Notes under the pieces: model-generated
The model's database searches: none
Told to the model about the DNA's origin: nothing
The model's input: only the letters and a program-made list of their open reading frames with translations
DNA from: JAADHX01 sp964569385
GTDB lineage: Bacteria; Actinomycetota; Acidimicrobiia; Acidimicrobiales; Poriferisodalaceae
DNA length: 61,072 bases
Assembly: GCA_964569385.1 (NCBI GenBank)
Contig: CAZMUM010000034.1
Location: 1-61,072, forward strand
Direction: 5' to 3'
Shown: positions 41,840 through 50,830 of the stretch, piece after piece
How positions within the stretch are numbered: the stretch's first letter is position 1
Layout of the letters: each line of letters starts with the position of its first letter
Program-made: the position numbers and the translations under genes

Positions 41840-42913
41840 TCACACTGGCGATTCGACAGCGTAGTCGTCACCGTAAAACTTCGCTGTGGAGCCGGTGTGG
41901 AACGTGATGACCCTTATGGGGTTGTATTTGGGGGTCTCAAAACATGGGAGTACTTCGAGCAGCTCGTTGGGCCGGAGGTAGGCCGCTAGGGGGAAGCTGA
42001 CCCTGGTTAGTTTGGCGTCGGCGGGGTCGCGGGGCGGGCTCACTCGGTGGGTGGTCGAAGGAAGAACGTCATTTGAAATGCGTTGTAGATAGTCGCCGGT
42101 GTTCAGCACGATCGAGCCAGGTGGCGCTTTGACTCTCACCCATTTGCCGGCGCGGTTGAGCGCCTGAAGGCCCTCGACAGTTGGTGCAGGCAGCAGAGTG
42201 AAGAGATCGATGTCTTCGTGACCAAGTAGGCGGCCGGCACCGGCAGCCTCGTGTTCGGCGTCGATCGCTGGGTAGTAGTTGAGCCGCTGACCAAAGTTGG
42301 GTTTGGTAAGTCGGTCGACATATAAATCTGGGTCGGCGCCGAGATATTCGATGATGGCGGCCATGATTGGCTGGAACAACGCCGTGCCAGCTTCGACAAG
42401 CTGACGAAACAGTGGTTCGAGTTCTGGTTTGGGCCAAAGTTCCGCTGCGTCAGACTCTTCATCGCCCAGGTGAAATGCCCGGCGGCCAAACACCCAACCC
42501 TCAACAAGATCGGGGTGGATGTCGCTGGTTTCGTGGATCGGAAAATAGCCCTCACTGACCGAGCCGTGCCGTGCGGCTCGGTACTTCATTTTGTCTTCGA
42601 GTGACACCGTGGTGAAGAGCTCGGTGATCCAAGCCTCGGCTTTTTCGTACAACGCCGGGTCGACGCCGTGGTTGACCAGGATGGCGAAACCGATCTCGCT
42701 CATGGCCGCGCCAAGCTGGCCAACAAATTGGGCTCTATCGGTGGCATTGCCATTTAGGTACAGGCCTAGATCGCAGACTGCAATCTCAAAGTCCTCGTCG
42801 ATCGCGTCGGCGTCGTCTGAGCTCTCGGCCAGCTGATAATGCGGCTTGTCGACTAAGTCGTATTTGGCGAACTCGGCGCTTGACGCCTTGGTGCCGCTCC
42901 ACTTATCGGCCAT
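41840..42913 (-). CDS. 2-oxoglutarate/Fe(II) oxygenase, isopenicillin-N-synthase-like
   Basis: A 357-residue jelly-roll dioxygenase. The N-terminal DIOX_N-type region contains GFAILVNHGVDPALYEKAEA. Iron ligands are H-x-D in LLGHEDIDLFTLLP and the distal His in LPSTTHRVSPPRD, followed by the R/S pair that binds 2-oxoglutarate. The substrate is unknown; similar proteins oxidise amino-acid-derived or terpenoid compounds. Located between the FadB-type gene and the PPOX gene, all leftward. Confidence 0.87.
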   Translation of the reverse strand: MADKWSGTKASSAEFAKYDLVDKPHYQLAESSDDADAIDEDFEIAVCDLGLYLNGNATDRAQFVGQLGAAMSEIGFAILVNHGVDPALYEKAEAWITELFTTVSLEDKMKYRAARHGSVSEGYFPIHETSDIHPDLVEGWVFGRRAFHLGDEESDAAELWPKPELEPLFRQLVEAGTALFQPIMAAIIEYLGADPDLYVDRLTKPNFGQRLNYYPAIDAEHEAAGAGRLLGHEDIDLFTLLPAPTVEGLQALNRAGKWVRVKAPPGSIVLNTGDYLQRISNDVLPSTTHRVSPPRDPADAKLTRVSFPLAAYLRPNELLEVLPCFETPKYNPIRVITFHTGSTAKFYGDDYAVESPV

Positions 42914-42928
42914 GTCGGTTACCGCCGC

Positions 42929-45004
42929 CTAGCTGGTGTAACTCGAAAGCCGACCGCCGTCTTCGGCGATCTGGGCCAATAGGGGAGACAGTTCCCAGTG
43001 GCTCCCGCCGACGCTTTCGGAATACTGTTTGATCTTGGCAACAACTTCGGCGGCGCCAATACTGTCGGCCCAGAACATGGGGCCACCGGTGTAGCGAGGC
43101 CAGCCGTATCCGTTGATCCAAACAACATCGATATCGCTCCCTCGGATGGCGATTCCTTCTTCGAGGATCTTGGCGCCCTCGTTGATCATCGGGTAGAGGC
43201 ACCTTTCGAGGATCTCCTGGTCGGTGACCTCTCGTTGTTGGATGCCTTCCTTGGCAGCCCAGTCGCGCACCATCTGTTCGACCTCGGGGTCTGGCGTCGA
43301 AGCCCGAGTTTCGGGGTCGTAGGTGTAGAAGCCCCGACCGTTCTTCTGGCCTCTTCGGCCTGACTCGCAAATGACATCGCGCAGCGTCGACGACGATGAC
43401 TCCGCTTCGTTCCAGCCGATGTCGAGGCCCGCTAGATCGGACATCGCAAATGGCCCCATCGGGAAGCCGTAGTCGAACAACACCTTGTCGACCTGGGCTG
43501 GTGTGGCGCCTTCGAGGATCATGGCGTTGGCTTCGAGCCGGCGCGAGAACAACATGCGGTTACCGATGAACCCGTGGCACACGCCGCAAAGAACTGGGAT
43601 CTTGCCGATGGTTTTGGCCAAGCCCATGGCGGTAGCAATTACCTCCTTGGAGGTTGCATCGCCGCGAACGATCTCGAGCAACTTCATTACGTTGGCCGGC
43701 GAGAAGAAGTGCAGGCCAATCACGCTTTCAGGCCTGCTGGTAGCGGCTGCGATCTCGTTGAGGTTGAGGGCCGAAGTGTTGCTGGCCATGATGGCGCCCG
43801 GTTTGCAGATGCCATCAAGATCGGTGAAGATCGACTTCTTCAGGTCGAGGTCTTCGAATACGGCCTCGATAACGATGTCGCAATCGGCGAAGTTGCCCAT
43901 GTCGGTGGAACCGGTGATTAGACCCATGCGAGTTTCGACGTCGTCTGAGGTAATGCGCCCGCTGCTGGCACTGCGTTCGTAGTTCTTGCGAACCACGGCT
44001 AGGCCACGATCGAGCGCCTCCTGGCTGCGTTCAACCATGGTGACTGGGATGCCGGCGTTTGCGAAGTTCATCGCGATACCTCCACCCATGGTTCCAGCAC
44101 CGAGAATTCCAGCGCTGTTGATCGGGATTTTGGGGGTGTCGCGAGGAACATCTGGCACCTTGTTGGCGGCCCTCTCGGAGAAGAAGTAGTACTGCTGGGC
44201 CTGGCTCTGAGATCCCTGCATGAGGGTGGTGAACAGCTCGCGTTCTTTGGCGAGGCCCGCCTCGAAGTCGAGGTTGACGGCAGCTTCGACGCATTGAACG
44301 TTGAGCTCAGGTGCATCGAACCCCCGAGTTTTGCGAGCAATCGACTTGCGAAAGTCGGCAAACAGTTCGGGCCCAACGCCATCGACCAAGGCGTTCTGAT
44401 CGCGGATCTTCAGCAGCGGCATCTTCTCGGCTGCGGCCTTGCTGGCAAAGGCGACGGCGCCAGCTTCGAGATCGTCGACGATTTCACTAATGAGGCCAGC
44501 CGCTAGGGCGTCGTCGGCGCCGATGGGGTCGCCGCTGGTCATCATTTGAAGCGCCTTGAGTGGCCCCACAACGCGAGGAAGTCGCTGGGTGCCACCGGCT
44601 CCTGGTAACAACCCAAGCTTTACTTCTGGCAGACCGAACTTGGCTCCGGCGCTGGCCACCCGATAGTGGGCACACATAGCGATCTCGAGACCGCCGCCTA
44701 GAGCGGTGCCGTGGATGGCGGCGATTACTGGTTTGGTCGAACCCTCGAGCGCGCCTTGCACATCTTGTAGCGACGGAGCCTGCGGTGCCTGGCCGAATTC
44801 GGTGATGTCGGCCCCGGCAATAAAGGTGCGCCCGTCGCAGATCAGCACGATGCCAACCGCGTCGGTGGCTTGTGCTGCGGCGATGCCCTCGACGATGCCT
44901 TCGCGCACGTGCTGGCTAAGTGCGTTGACCGGTGGGTTGTCGATTATGACGAGGGCGATCTCGCCCCGCTCTTCGAGTCGAACTGACTTGGTGATCTGTG
45001 TCAT
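42929..45004 (-). CDS. Enoyl-CoA hydratase/3-hydroxyacyl-CoA dehydrogenase fusion
   Basis: A 691-residue FadJ/peroxisomal-MFE1-like beta-oxidation enzyme. The crotonase half (1 to about 190) has IDNPPVNALSQHVREG, FIAGADITEFG (oxyanion residues), GTALGGGLEIAMCAHYR and EVKLGLLPGAGGTQRLPRVV with the two catalytic glutamates. The dehydrogenase half starts near residue 300 with AGILGAGTMGGGIAMNFANA (NAD fold), then SNTSALNLNEIAAAT, GLHFFSPANVMKLLEIVRG (catalytic His) and GFIGNRMLF. It hydrates and then oxidises enoyl-CoA. It could serve the acyl-CoA steps of the upstream catabolic cluster. Confidence 0.93.
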   Translation of the reverse strand: MTQITKSVRLEERGEIALVIIDNPPVNALSQHVREGIVEGIAAAQATDAVGIVLICDGRTFIAGADITEFGQAPQAPSLQDVQGALEGSTKPVIAAIHGTALGGGLEIAMCAHYRVASAGAKFGLPEVKLGLLPGAGGTQRLPRVVGPLKALQMMTSGDPIGADDALAAGLISEIVDDLEAGAVAFASKAAAEKMPLLKIRDQNALVDGVGPELFADFRKSIARKTRGFDAPELNVQCVEAAVNLDFEAGLAKERELFTTLMQGSQSQAQQYYFFSERAANKVPDVPRDTPKIPINSAGILGAGTMGGGIAMNFANAGIPVTMVERSQEALDRGLAVVRKNYERSASSGRITSDDVETRMGLITGSTDMGNFADCDIVIEAVFEDLDLKKSIFTDLDGICKPGAIMASNTSALNLNEIAAATSRPESVIGLHFFSPANVMKLLEIVRGDATSKEVIATAMGLAKTIGKIPVLCGVCHGFIGNRMLFSRRLEANAMILEGATPAQVDKVLFDYGFPMGPFAMSDLAGLDIGWNEAESSSSTLRDVICESGRRGQKNGRGFYTYDPETRASTPDPEVEQMVRDWAAKEGIQQREVTDQEILERCLYPMINEGAKILEEGIAIRGSDIDVVWINGYGWPRYTGGPMFWADSIGAAEVVAKIKQYSESVGGSHWELSPLLAQIAEDGGRLSSYTS

Positions 45005-45013
45005 GGGGCGACA

Positions 45014-45715
45014 CTACAACGTCTGTTCGCCGCGCCCCAAGGGCGTGATCGACGGAGCGGCGTGGTCGCCCACTGGCTCGGTCACGTGAATTTCGTAACG
45101 GCCCGACTGGTCGGCACACGCGCTGAAGCCAATGCGCTTCAGATATTGGGCATGGTCGTCGTTGGCGGCGTCGGTCCAGACCACCGTTGGTGCGATTCCG
45201 GTTAGCAGGGCCGAATCGGGCGAGTAGACGTAGTGGCCGATCTTGAAGTCGCGGTACTGAGGTATCACGAAGTCGAGGTCGACCTTAAAGCTTCCGTTGG
45301 CTTGGACTCGGCCGATCAGAACTCCGGCAGGCACCATGTCTCGCAAGATGAACGCGGTGACCAGATCGGGGCTGGGTTCGTAAACGAAGTCGGGCTGGTA
45401 GCGACCTTGAATCTCGTCGGCGTAGAACTCCAGAAAGTTCAGCAGGTAACGCGACTCCGGTAACACATGAAGGATACGAAACACCTCGTTCTTGCGACCA
45501 ATGAGTTTGCGCAGGAACCAGATGTGGATTCCCGCAGCAATGACGTTCACGACCGCGATCGGGTAGGCCCCGATTAGAAGGGCGTATACAAAGAACGCGA
45601 CCGATCCCGCCAGCCCGACGAAGCGGAGTCTGAGGATCGACTTCTGAATGATCGAGATGATGATCAGGCTCGAAGCGCCGTAACCCACTAGCTCGATAAC
45701 GAGACCGGTACTCAA
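45014..45715 (-). CDS. YgjV-like membrane protein with soluble C-terminal domain
   Basis: A 233-residue protein. The first 80 residues hold three membrane segments in a YgjV-like pattern (ELVGYGASSLIIISIIQKSI, LRLRFVGLAGSVAFFVYALL, VVNVIAAGIHIWFLRKL). The remaining 150 residues are soluble, with IPQYRDFKIGHYVYSPDSAL and YLKRIGF near the end resembling an acyltransferase-like fold; family not certain. I place the start at TTG 45715, which overlaps the exporter stop (TTGA), rather than the longer frame within the exporter gene. Confidence 0.7.
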   Translation of the reverse strand: MSTGLVIELVGYGASSLIIISIIQKSILRLRFVGLAGSVAFFVYALLIGAYPIAVVNVIAAGIHIWFLRKLIGRKNEVFRILHVLPESRYLLNFLEFYADEIQGRYQPDFVYEPSPDLVTAFILRDMVPAGVLIGRVQANGSFKVDLDFVIPQYRDFKIGHYVYSPDSALLTGIAPTVVWTDAANDDHAQYLKRIGFSACADQSGRYEIHVTEPVGDHAAPSITPLGRGEQTL

Positions 45716-47457
45716 TGGACAATCCGACCTGCTTCGAGGGTAATGACCTGATCGGCTTGATCGATTGCCAACCGTCGATGCGACACCGCGATGATTGTAA
45801 TCGAGGTCGTCTTTCTTAGCTGTAGCCACAGTTCGCGCTCGGTTGCGACATCGAGGGCGCTCGATAAGTCGTCGACTATCAGCAGTTCTGGCTTTGTTAG
45901 AAGACTTCTCGCCGTAGCTACCCTCTGCGCCTGGCCGCCTGACAGTCGCAGCCCTCTGGCCCCGACCATGGTGTCGATGTCATCTGGCATCGAGCCGAGG
46001 TCGTAGCTCAGCGAAGTGAGATCGAGCACCGAGGCTAGGTTGTGATCGTCGCGTCCTAGCAGAACGTTGTCGGCTAGTGATTCGCTGAAGAGGCGTGGAA
46101 CCTGGGGCAGATGAGCACAGTTGGGCGGCACGAACCATGCGGCTAAGTCGTCTATTGGTTCGTCGTTCCAGGTCACAGAGCCTTCACTGATCGGAATCAG
46201 ACCAACAATTGCGCGAAGCAATGTGGTTTTGCCGGCTCCCACCCCACCGGTGATAACGGTGAAACTTCCTGCCGGAACGTCAAGGTTTATGTCGCTCACG
46301 CCCCCGGCTTCTAGGCCGGTGCTGTCGGTGTGGCGAGCTGTTAGCCCCCTCACACTTAGGTGGGCTAAGGGCACGCGGTCAGGGTCGGGGTCGCGGCGGC
46401 GCATCGTGTCATTTGGTTCGATGGTGACTTCGTTGTGCTCCAACAGGTCGTCAGGCCGGTCCGGCGCTACTAGTTGTCCGAGTCGCCCATAGGACACGAT
46501 GGCCTGCTCGCGCGAGGTGATGAGCCTGGCCACGTATCGCGGCAGTTCACCAAGGGGCACGGCGTAGGCGACAAACAAGGCAAGGTCACCCACGCTGAAC
46601 TCGCCGCTACGCACTGACGGAACCAGCACCAGCAGGGTCAACCCGATGGTGATGTCGCCGGTGGACGACGCAATTCCTTCGATGGCTTGTTGAAGAACGG
46701 TGTCGCGCACGGCGGTCTTGTGGCGAACCGATGTGTATTGTTCCAGGCGCTTTACCGCAGCTTCCTCTCGGCCAGCCAGGCGGAAGGCCAGCTGGCCTGA
46801 GAAGACTTCGCCTAGGAACGAAGACACCTGGCTGCCAGCCTTACGGTCGGCAGATCTCGCGGCGTACAGGCGCGGTGTGAGCTTACGAGCGATAATCGTG
46901 ACCACTATCAGCGGGAGGATGACAACGAGGGCGGCACCGCGGTTGATGGTCGACATGATGGCGATGGCGCCGATGCCATACAGAAGGTTGCCGGCACCGT
47001 CGAGCCATGAGTCGGTCCATAACACCGTGTCGCGGGTGTCGTCGTTGAATCGAGTTATCGACTCGGCTGGACTTCCTGGAAGTTTGCCGGCCTTGGGACC
47101 TCCGCTCACAGTTTGGGCGAACAACATGTTGGTTCGCATCATCGACAGCGCCGCGACCCACCACCGCACCACAAAGTAGACAGCCGCGCCAAAGATGATC
47201 CAACGCACAACCTCGGTAACTCCGATCGCAAGAAGGAGTTCGTTAACCGATTCGTTAGTTTCGAGACGGTCGAACACCAGCTTAAGAATCCAACCAGACC
47301 ACAGCGGCAGCATGAAGAACGCGGTCCACAGAAACCAAGACCAGGTCCAGAGTCGCGGCCGGAAAGTGCCCGTGCGCCAACCGTTGGCCACCGGTCTGAT
47401 CTTCCCGGTGATGAGTTGCTCAGTGTTGTTCTGCCCAGTTTCGATGTTCTCAGTCAT
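45712..47457 (-). CDS. ABC exporter half-transporter with degenerate catalytic site
   Basis: A 581-residue type IV exporter half: six membrane segments (to about residue 330), then the ATPase with Walker A ITGGVGAGKTTLLRAI, signature LRLSGGQAQRVATARSLL, Walker B LLIVDDLSSALD and H-loop AVSHRR. The residue after the Walker B aspartate is Asp rather than the catalytic Glu. Together with the LSAGES signature of the partner this forms one degenerate ATP site, as in heterodimeric exporters. It overlaps its partner gene by 8 bp. Substrate unknown. Confidence 0.9.
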   Translation of the reverse strand: MTENIETGQNNTEQLITGKIRPVANGWRTGTFRPRLWTWSWFLWTAFFMLPLWSGWILKLVFDRLETNESVNELLLAIGVTEVVRWIIFGAAVYFVVRWWVAALSMMRTNMLFAQTVSGGPKAGKLPGSPAESITRFNDDTRDTVLWTDSWLDGAGNLLYGIGAIAIMSTINRGAALVVILPLIVVTIIARKLTPRLYAARSADRKAGSQVSSFLGEVFSGQLAFRLAGREEAAVKRLEQYTSVRHKTAVRDTVLQQAIEGIASSTGDITIGLTLLVLVPSVRSGEFSVGDLALFVAYAVPLGELPRYVARLITSREQAIVSYGRLGQLVAPDRPDDLLEHNEVTIEPNDTMRRRDPDPDRVPLAHLSVRGLTARHTDSTGLEAGGVSDINLDVPAGSFTVITGGVGAGKTTLLRAIVGLIPISEGSVTWNDEPIDDLAAWFVPPNCAHLPQVPRLFSESLADNVLLGRDDHNLASVLDLTSLSYDLGSMPDDIDTMVGARGLRLSGGQAQRVATARSLLTKPELLIVDDLSSALDVATERELWLQLRKTTSITIIAVSHRRLAIDQADQVITLEAGRIVH

Positions 47458-49231
47458 AGGCCACTACCGCCTCATCGACCGCGATATCGGCACCGATGGC
47501 CAGCAGGCGGGCGAAGCGGCTGTTGGCGTCGGCGCGTAGTGCATCGGTGGCACCGTGTTCGACCGCACGCCCATCTTCGAGCACCAGAATCTGGTCCAAG
47601 CGTTCGACCGTCGAGAGTCTGTGGGCGATCACGACAGCGGTTCGGCCATCGATAAGGCGGTCGATGGCCTTGGTGACGCGAGCCTCGGTTGTGGGATCGA
47701 CCCGTGAAGAAGCCTCGTCGAGAAGCACAAAATCGGGCGAGCGAAGGAACAGTCTGGTGAGGGCAATGAGTTGGCTTTCTCCAGCCGACAGCCCTGCACC
47801 CCCTGGACCAAGTTTCGTCTCCACACCCTGAGGCATGGCGCTGACCCAGTCGAGCAGGCCGAGTTCGTTTAGCGCGGCCCGAACCGCGCTGGCGTCGATG
47901 GTCTCGTCGAACAGCGTGAGATTGTCGTGGATCGATGCCTCGAATAGGTGCACGTCCTGGGAGACGACCCCGATGCGCGATCGCAGTTCGGCAACTTCGA
48001 CGTCATGGAGGGACACGCCGCCAAAAGAGATCGTGCCCGAAGTCGGTTCGACCAGGCGGAGCAACAGACGGGCGAGCGTGGTCTTGCCGCTGCCGGTGCG
48101 GCCAAGTACGCCCAAAGAGTTCCCTGGGGCGATCGAGAGTGTGAGGCTGTCGACCACTCGCGCCGGGTTCTCTTCGTCGCGGTACTCGAAACAGACGTCG
48201 GACAGTTCGACGCCGAGCGCGCCAGTTGGGAGGGGAGTCGATCCCTCGTTCGAGATGCTCGAAGTCTCGGCGAGCAGTTGGAGAGTTCGCGACATTCCTC
48301 CGGCTGCTCGCTGAACTCGTTCGGTTTCGTCGGCTAGTCGGCCCAATGGTTCGCGCAGAATCTGGGTGTACTGGAAGAGCAGATACGCGGTTCCGAGCGT
48401 GATCGAACCTCGGCTCAACAAGGCCGCGTCGACAGCCAGAATCACAAGACCGCCGATGATGAATACTGCATTCGAGATGATCCAAAGCGCCACTCCCTGA
48501 CGCTCGCGAGCGAGGCTTGAGCGCAGCACCGCGGCACTTGCCTGCTGGAAGGTGGCCACCGCATGACTTCCGCCACCATTGCTGCGGAGGTCGTCGGCGC
48601 CGGCCAGTCGTTCCTCGATCTCACCGAGCATTCGACCAGTAGCAGCCTGTTCGGTAGCGGCCTCGTCGACGGCTCGGTCGCGCAACGACAGCATGGTCGC
48701 AGTTGCTATGGCGAGGTAAACAGCGAGCCCAAGGCCGATTCGCCAATCGCGCCACATCACCACCGCAATCAGTCCGACCAAAGTGACACCTGCGGCAACG
48801 GCCTTTGCGGCGAACTGGGAAATGAACTCGCTGAGCGCGGTGACGTCGCCATCGACTCGGCTAACAAGTTCGCCTGGGCTTGTGGCCCGGTGGAATCCGA
48901 GGTCGAGGTGAAGTACATGACGCGTTAGGTCGGACCGGAGTTCGTTGGTTACCCGCCATGACAGGTCGGCAGCCGTCCAGGCCACCGCTATAGCCATGAG
49001 CTGTCGGCAAAGTCCAAGAGCTACATAGATGCCAGCCAGCCAGAGCAGCTGCGCCGACGTCGCGCCGCTGGCGGCATCGTCGATGAACTTCGCTATCAGC
49101 AGAGGCCCGACCAACGGCAAAATACCAGCAACGGCCAGAACCGCGCTGATAACCGCAACGCGAGAACGGTGCGGCGTGATCAGATCGAAAAGGGCGCGCC
49201 AGTGATTGCTGGAACGGCTGCGGGAATCCAT
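47450..49231 (-). CDS. ABC exporter half-transporter with intact catalytic glutamate
   Basis: A 593-residue partner. Membrane domain to about residue 310 (ITPHRSRVAVISAVLAVAGI, LDLGFHRATSPGELVSRVDG). ATPase: Walker A GVLGRTGSGKTTLARLLLRL, D/A-loop EASSRVDP, signature LSAGESQLIALTRLFL, Walker B FVLLDEASSRVD with catalytic Glu, H-loop VVIAHRLSTV. The noncanonical signature completes the degenerate site of the other subunit. I start at ATG 49231; the open frame extends to 49303. It is divergent from the rhodanese gene. Confidence 0.9.
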   Translation of the reverse strand: MDSRSRSSNHWRALFDLITPHRSRVAVISAVLAVAGILPLVGPLLIAKFIDDAASGATSAQLLWLAGIYVALGLCRQLMAIAVAWTAADLSWRVTNELRSDLTRHVLHLDLGFHRATSPGELVSRVDGDVTALSEFISQFAAKAVAAGVTLVGLIAVVMWRDWRIGLGLAVYLAIATATMLSLRDRAVDEAATEQAATGRMLGEIEERLAGADDLRSNGGGSHAVATFQQASAAVLRSSLARERQGVALWIISNAVFIIGGLVILAVDAALLSRGSITLGTAYLLFQYTQILREPLGRLADETERVQRAAGGMSRTLQLLAETSSISNEGSTPLPTGALGVELSDVCFEYRDEENPARVVDSLTLSIAPGNSLGVLGRTGSGKTTLARLLLRLVEPTSGTISFGGVSLHDVEVAELRSRIGVVSQDVHLFEASIHDNLTLFDETIDASAVRAALNELGLLDWVSAMPQGVETKLGPGGAGLSAGESQLIALTRLFLRSPDFVLLDEASSRVDPTTEARVTKAIDRLIDGRTAVVIAHRLSTVERLDQILVLEDGRAVEHGATDALRADANSRFARLLAIGADIAVDEAVVAYD

Positions 49232-49316
49232 TGCCCCTGACCGTACCCTGTGGTCGGATGTGCTTGGGGAGCAATATCGGTCCCGGCCCACAGAAGCGCC
49301 CAACTACCGAAAGAGA

Positions 49317-49769
49317 ATGAGGCCAATGGCTATCACGCCGGTTAGCGAGATGATCGCCGCAGCGCGGTTGTCACTACAGAACCTGTCACCACAAGAGGCA
49401 AAACGTCGAGCCGACGAAGAGGCCGCCCTCATCGTCGACATACGCGACATACGCGAACTCCAGCGTGACGGCGTGATTCCTGGCGCGTTGCATGCGCCCA
49501 GAGGCATGCTCGAGTTCTGGATCGACCCGCAGTCTCCGTACTACAAGCCGGTGTTCGAACAAGACATCGACTTCGTCTTGTATTGAGGCGGCGGTGGCCG
49601 GACAAGTTTGTCCGCAAAGACCTTAAAAGACATGGGCCTCAGCCGGGTCGATCACATCGACACCGGCTTCAAGGGGTGGGTCGATGCCGGCCTGCCCATC
49701 GTCGACTATGAGACCTGGCGAACCGAATCGAAGAACGCCGAAGTCGTCAAGACTGAGGAGAATGAGTGA
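49317..49769 (+). CDS. Rhodanese-like sulfurtransferase with TGA at the catalytic cysteine (candidate selenoprotein)
   Basis: A single-domain rhodanese of about 150 residues if TGA 49584-49586 is read through. Before it: ALIVDIRDIRELQRDGVIPG, GALHAPRGMLEFWIDPQSP and DIDFVLY. After it: GGGGRTSLSAKTLKDMGLS and DTGFKGWVDAGLPI. Rhodaneses have V-L-Y-C-x4-R-S at this place, so the TGA stands exactly at the persulfide cysteine, giving U-G-G-G-G-R. The frame remains open and protein-like for 60 more codons and ends in a TGA overlapping the next gene's GTG (GTGA), as elsewhere in the window. A SECIS-like hairpin follows. Starts ATG 49317 or 49326 (GAGG before the latter). Alternative: simple nonsense mutation of TGC/TGT. 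Confidence 0.75.
49584..49614 (+). promoter_or_regulatory. TGA codon plus SECIS-like hairpin
   Basis: Directly after TGA (49584-49586) lies CGGACA (49599-49604), loop AGTT (49605-49608), TGTCCG (49609-49614): a perfect 6-bp stem. The loop begins 18 nt after the TGA and has G in its second position. Known bacterial SECIS rules ask for a loop about 16-37 nt downstream and G within the first two loop bases; both are met. Chance cannot be excluded for so short a stem. Confidence 0.55.
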
Positions 49770-50305
49770 CTACCGATATTGCAGTGATTGTGGGCAGCTT
49801 GCGCCGCGAGTCGGTTAGTCGGTCGGTGTTCATGGCTGCGAGTCAGCTTGTCGGCGATGACGTTTCGTTAAACGAGATCGACATCACCCAGGTGCCCTTC
49901 TTCAATGAAGACCTCGAAGTCGATGGCGGACCAGCATCGGTTGCCGCCCTCAAAACCGCGGTCGACAGGGCCGACGGTCTTATCTTCTTTACGCCCGAGT
50001 ACAACGGCAGCTTTCCGGCGTTGACAAAAAACGCAATTGACTGGTTGTCGCGCACCCCTGGCGCCAGCGTGCTCAACGGCAAAGCAATCGGCGTCGTGTC
50101 GGCCACTCCGGGCGCGCATGAAGCCGCCAGCGTTCGCAAACACTTTGCTGCGTCCGTTGGCAACTTGACCGACAGGCTATTCGACCGTTCGATCGGCATT
50201 GCCAGCGCTACCCGCGTCATCGCCGACGGTGTGATCACCGACGAGGCTACTGCCGAAAAGCTTGGGACTTGGCTCCGCGACTTCGCTGCCTTCGTGCGAC
50301 TCTAG
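49766..50305 (+). CDS. NADPH-dependent FMN reductase-family protein
   Basis: A 179-residue flavodoxin-like reductase: DIAVIVGSLRRESVSRSVFM (phosphate-binding loop for FMN), ADGLIFFTPEYNGSFPALTK and LTKNAIDWLSR, the hallmark P-E-Y-N-G-S motif, then AIGVVSATPGA. Such enzymes reduce FMN, quinones or metal ions such as chromate. GTG 49766 overlaps the rhodanese stop (GTGA), so the two form a small redox/sulfur operon. Confidence 0.9.
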   Translation: MTTDIAVIVGSLRRESVSRSVFMAASQLVGDDVSLNEIDITQVPFFNEDLEVDGGPASVAALKTAVDRADGLIFFTPEYNGSFPALTKNAIDWLSRTPGASVLNGKAIGVVSATPGAHEAASVRKHFAASVGNLTDRLFDRSIGIASATRVIADGVITDEATAEKLGTWLRDFAAFVRL

Positions 50306-50778
50306 ATACGTGCAGCTCCCGGCCCCTGTGGCCCAAACCCGGCCTGCCGCCATGCTTCGTACACCACAACCGACACTGCGTTGGCGAGGTTGATGCTGCG
50401 GTTGTTCGGCTGCATAGGGATGGTCAGGCGATGGTCAGGGTCGACCGATTCGAGTTCGGACTTGGGTAGGCCGTCGCGTTCATTTCCGAACAGTAGAACG
50501 TCGCTGTTCTCATAGTCGATATCGGTGTAGCGCCGTGACGCTTTGGCCGAGAATGCGTACCAGTCACCCGTCAATGCCGAGCGGGCGTCGTCGAGGGTTT
50601 TGTGGACGGTGACGCTGGTGTACTCGTGGTAGTCGAGCCCCCCGCGGCGAAGCAAGCGGTCGTCCATGCTGAAGCCAAGCGGTTCGACTAGATGCAGGCG
50701 ACAGCCCGTATTGGCGCAGAGGCGAATAATTGCGCCCGTGTTGGGCGCGATCGAGGGCTGAAGGAGCACGACGTCCAC
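50302..50778 (-). CDS. trmL: tRNA (cytidine/uridine-34-2'-O)-methyltransferase
   Basis: A 158-residue SPOUT methyltransferase: VLLQPSIAPNTGAIIRLCAN, CRLHLVEPLGFSMDDRLLRR, DVLLFGNERDGLP (SAM knot) and LTIPMQPNNRSINLANAVSV, all TrmL hallmarks. It modifies the wobble base of leucine tRNAs. GTG start 50778. Its end overlaps the FMN reductase end by 4 bp (convergent). Confidence 0.92.
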   Translation of the reverse strand: MDVVLLQPSIAPNTGAIIRLCANTGCRLHLVEPLGFSMDDRLLRRGGLDYHEYTSVTVHKTLDDARSALTGDWYAFSAKASRRYTDIDYENSDVLLFGNERDGLPKSELESVDPDHRLTIPMQPNNRSINLANAVSVVVYEAWRQAGFGPQGPGAARI

Positions 50779-50830
50779 ATCGTGAACCTACCTGTGCCAC
50801 GACAGCATCCGATGGCGGTATTGTCGCCGC

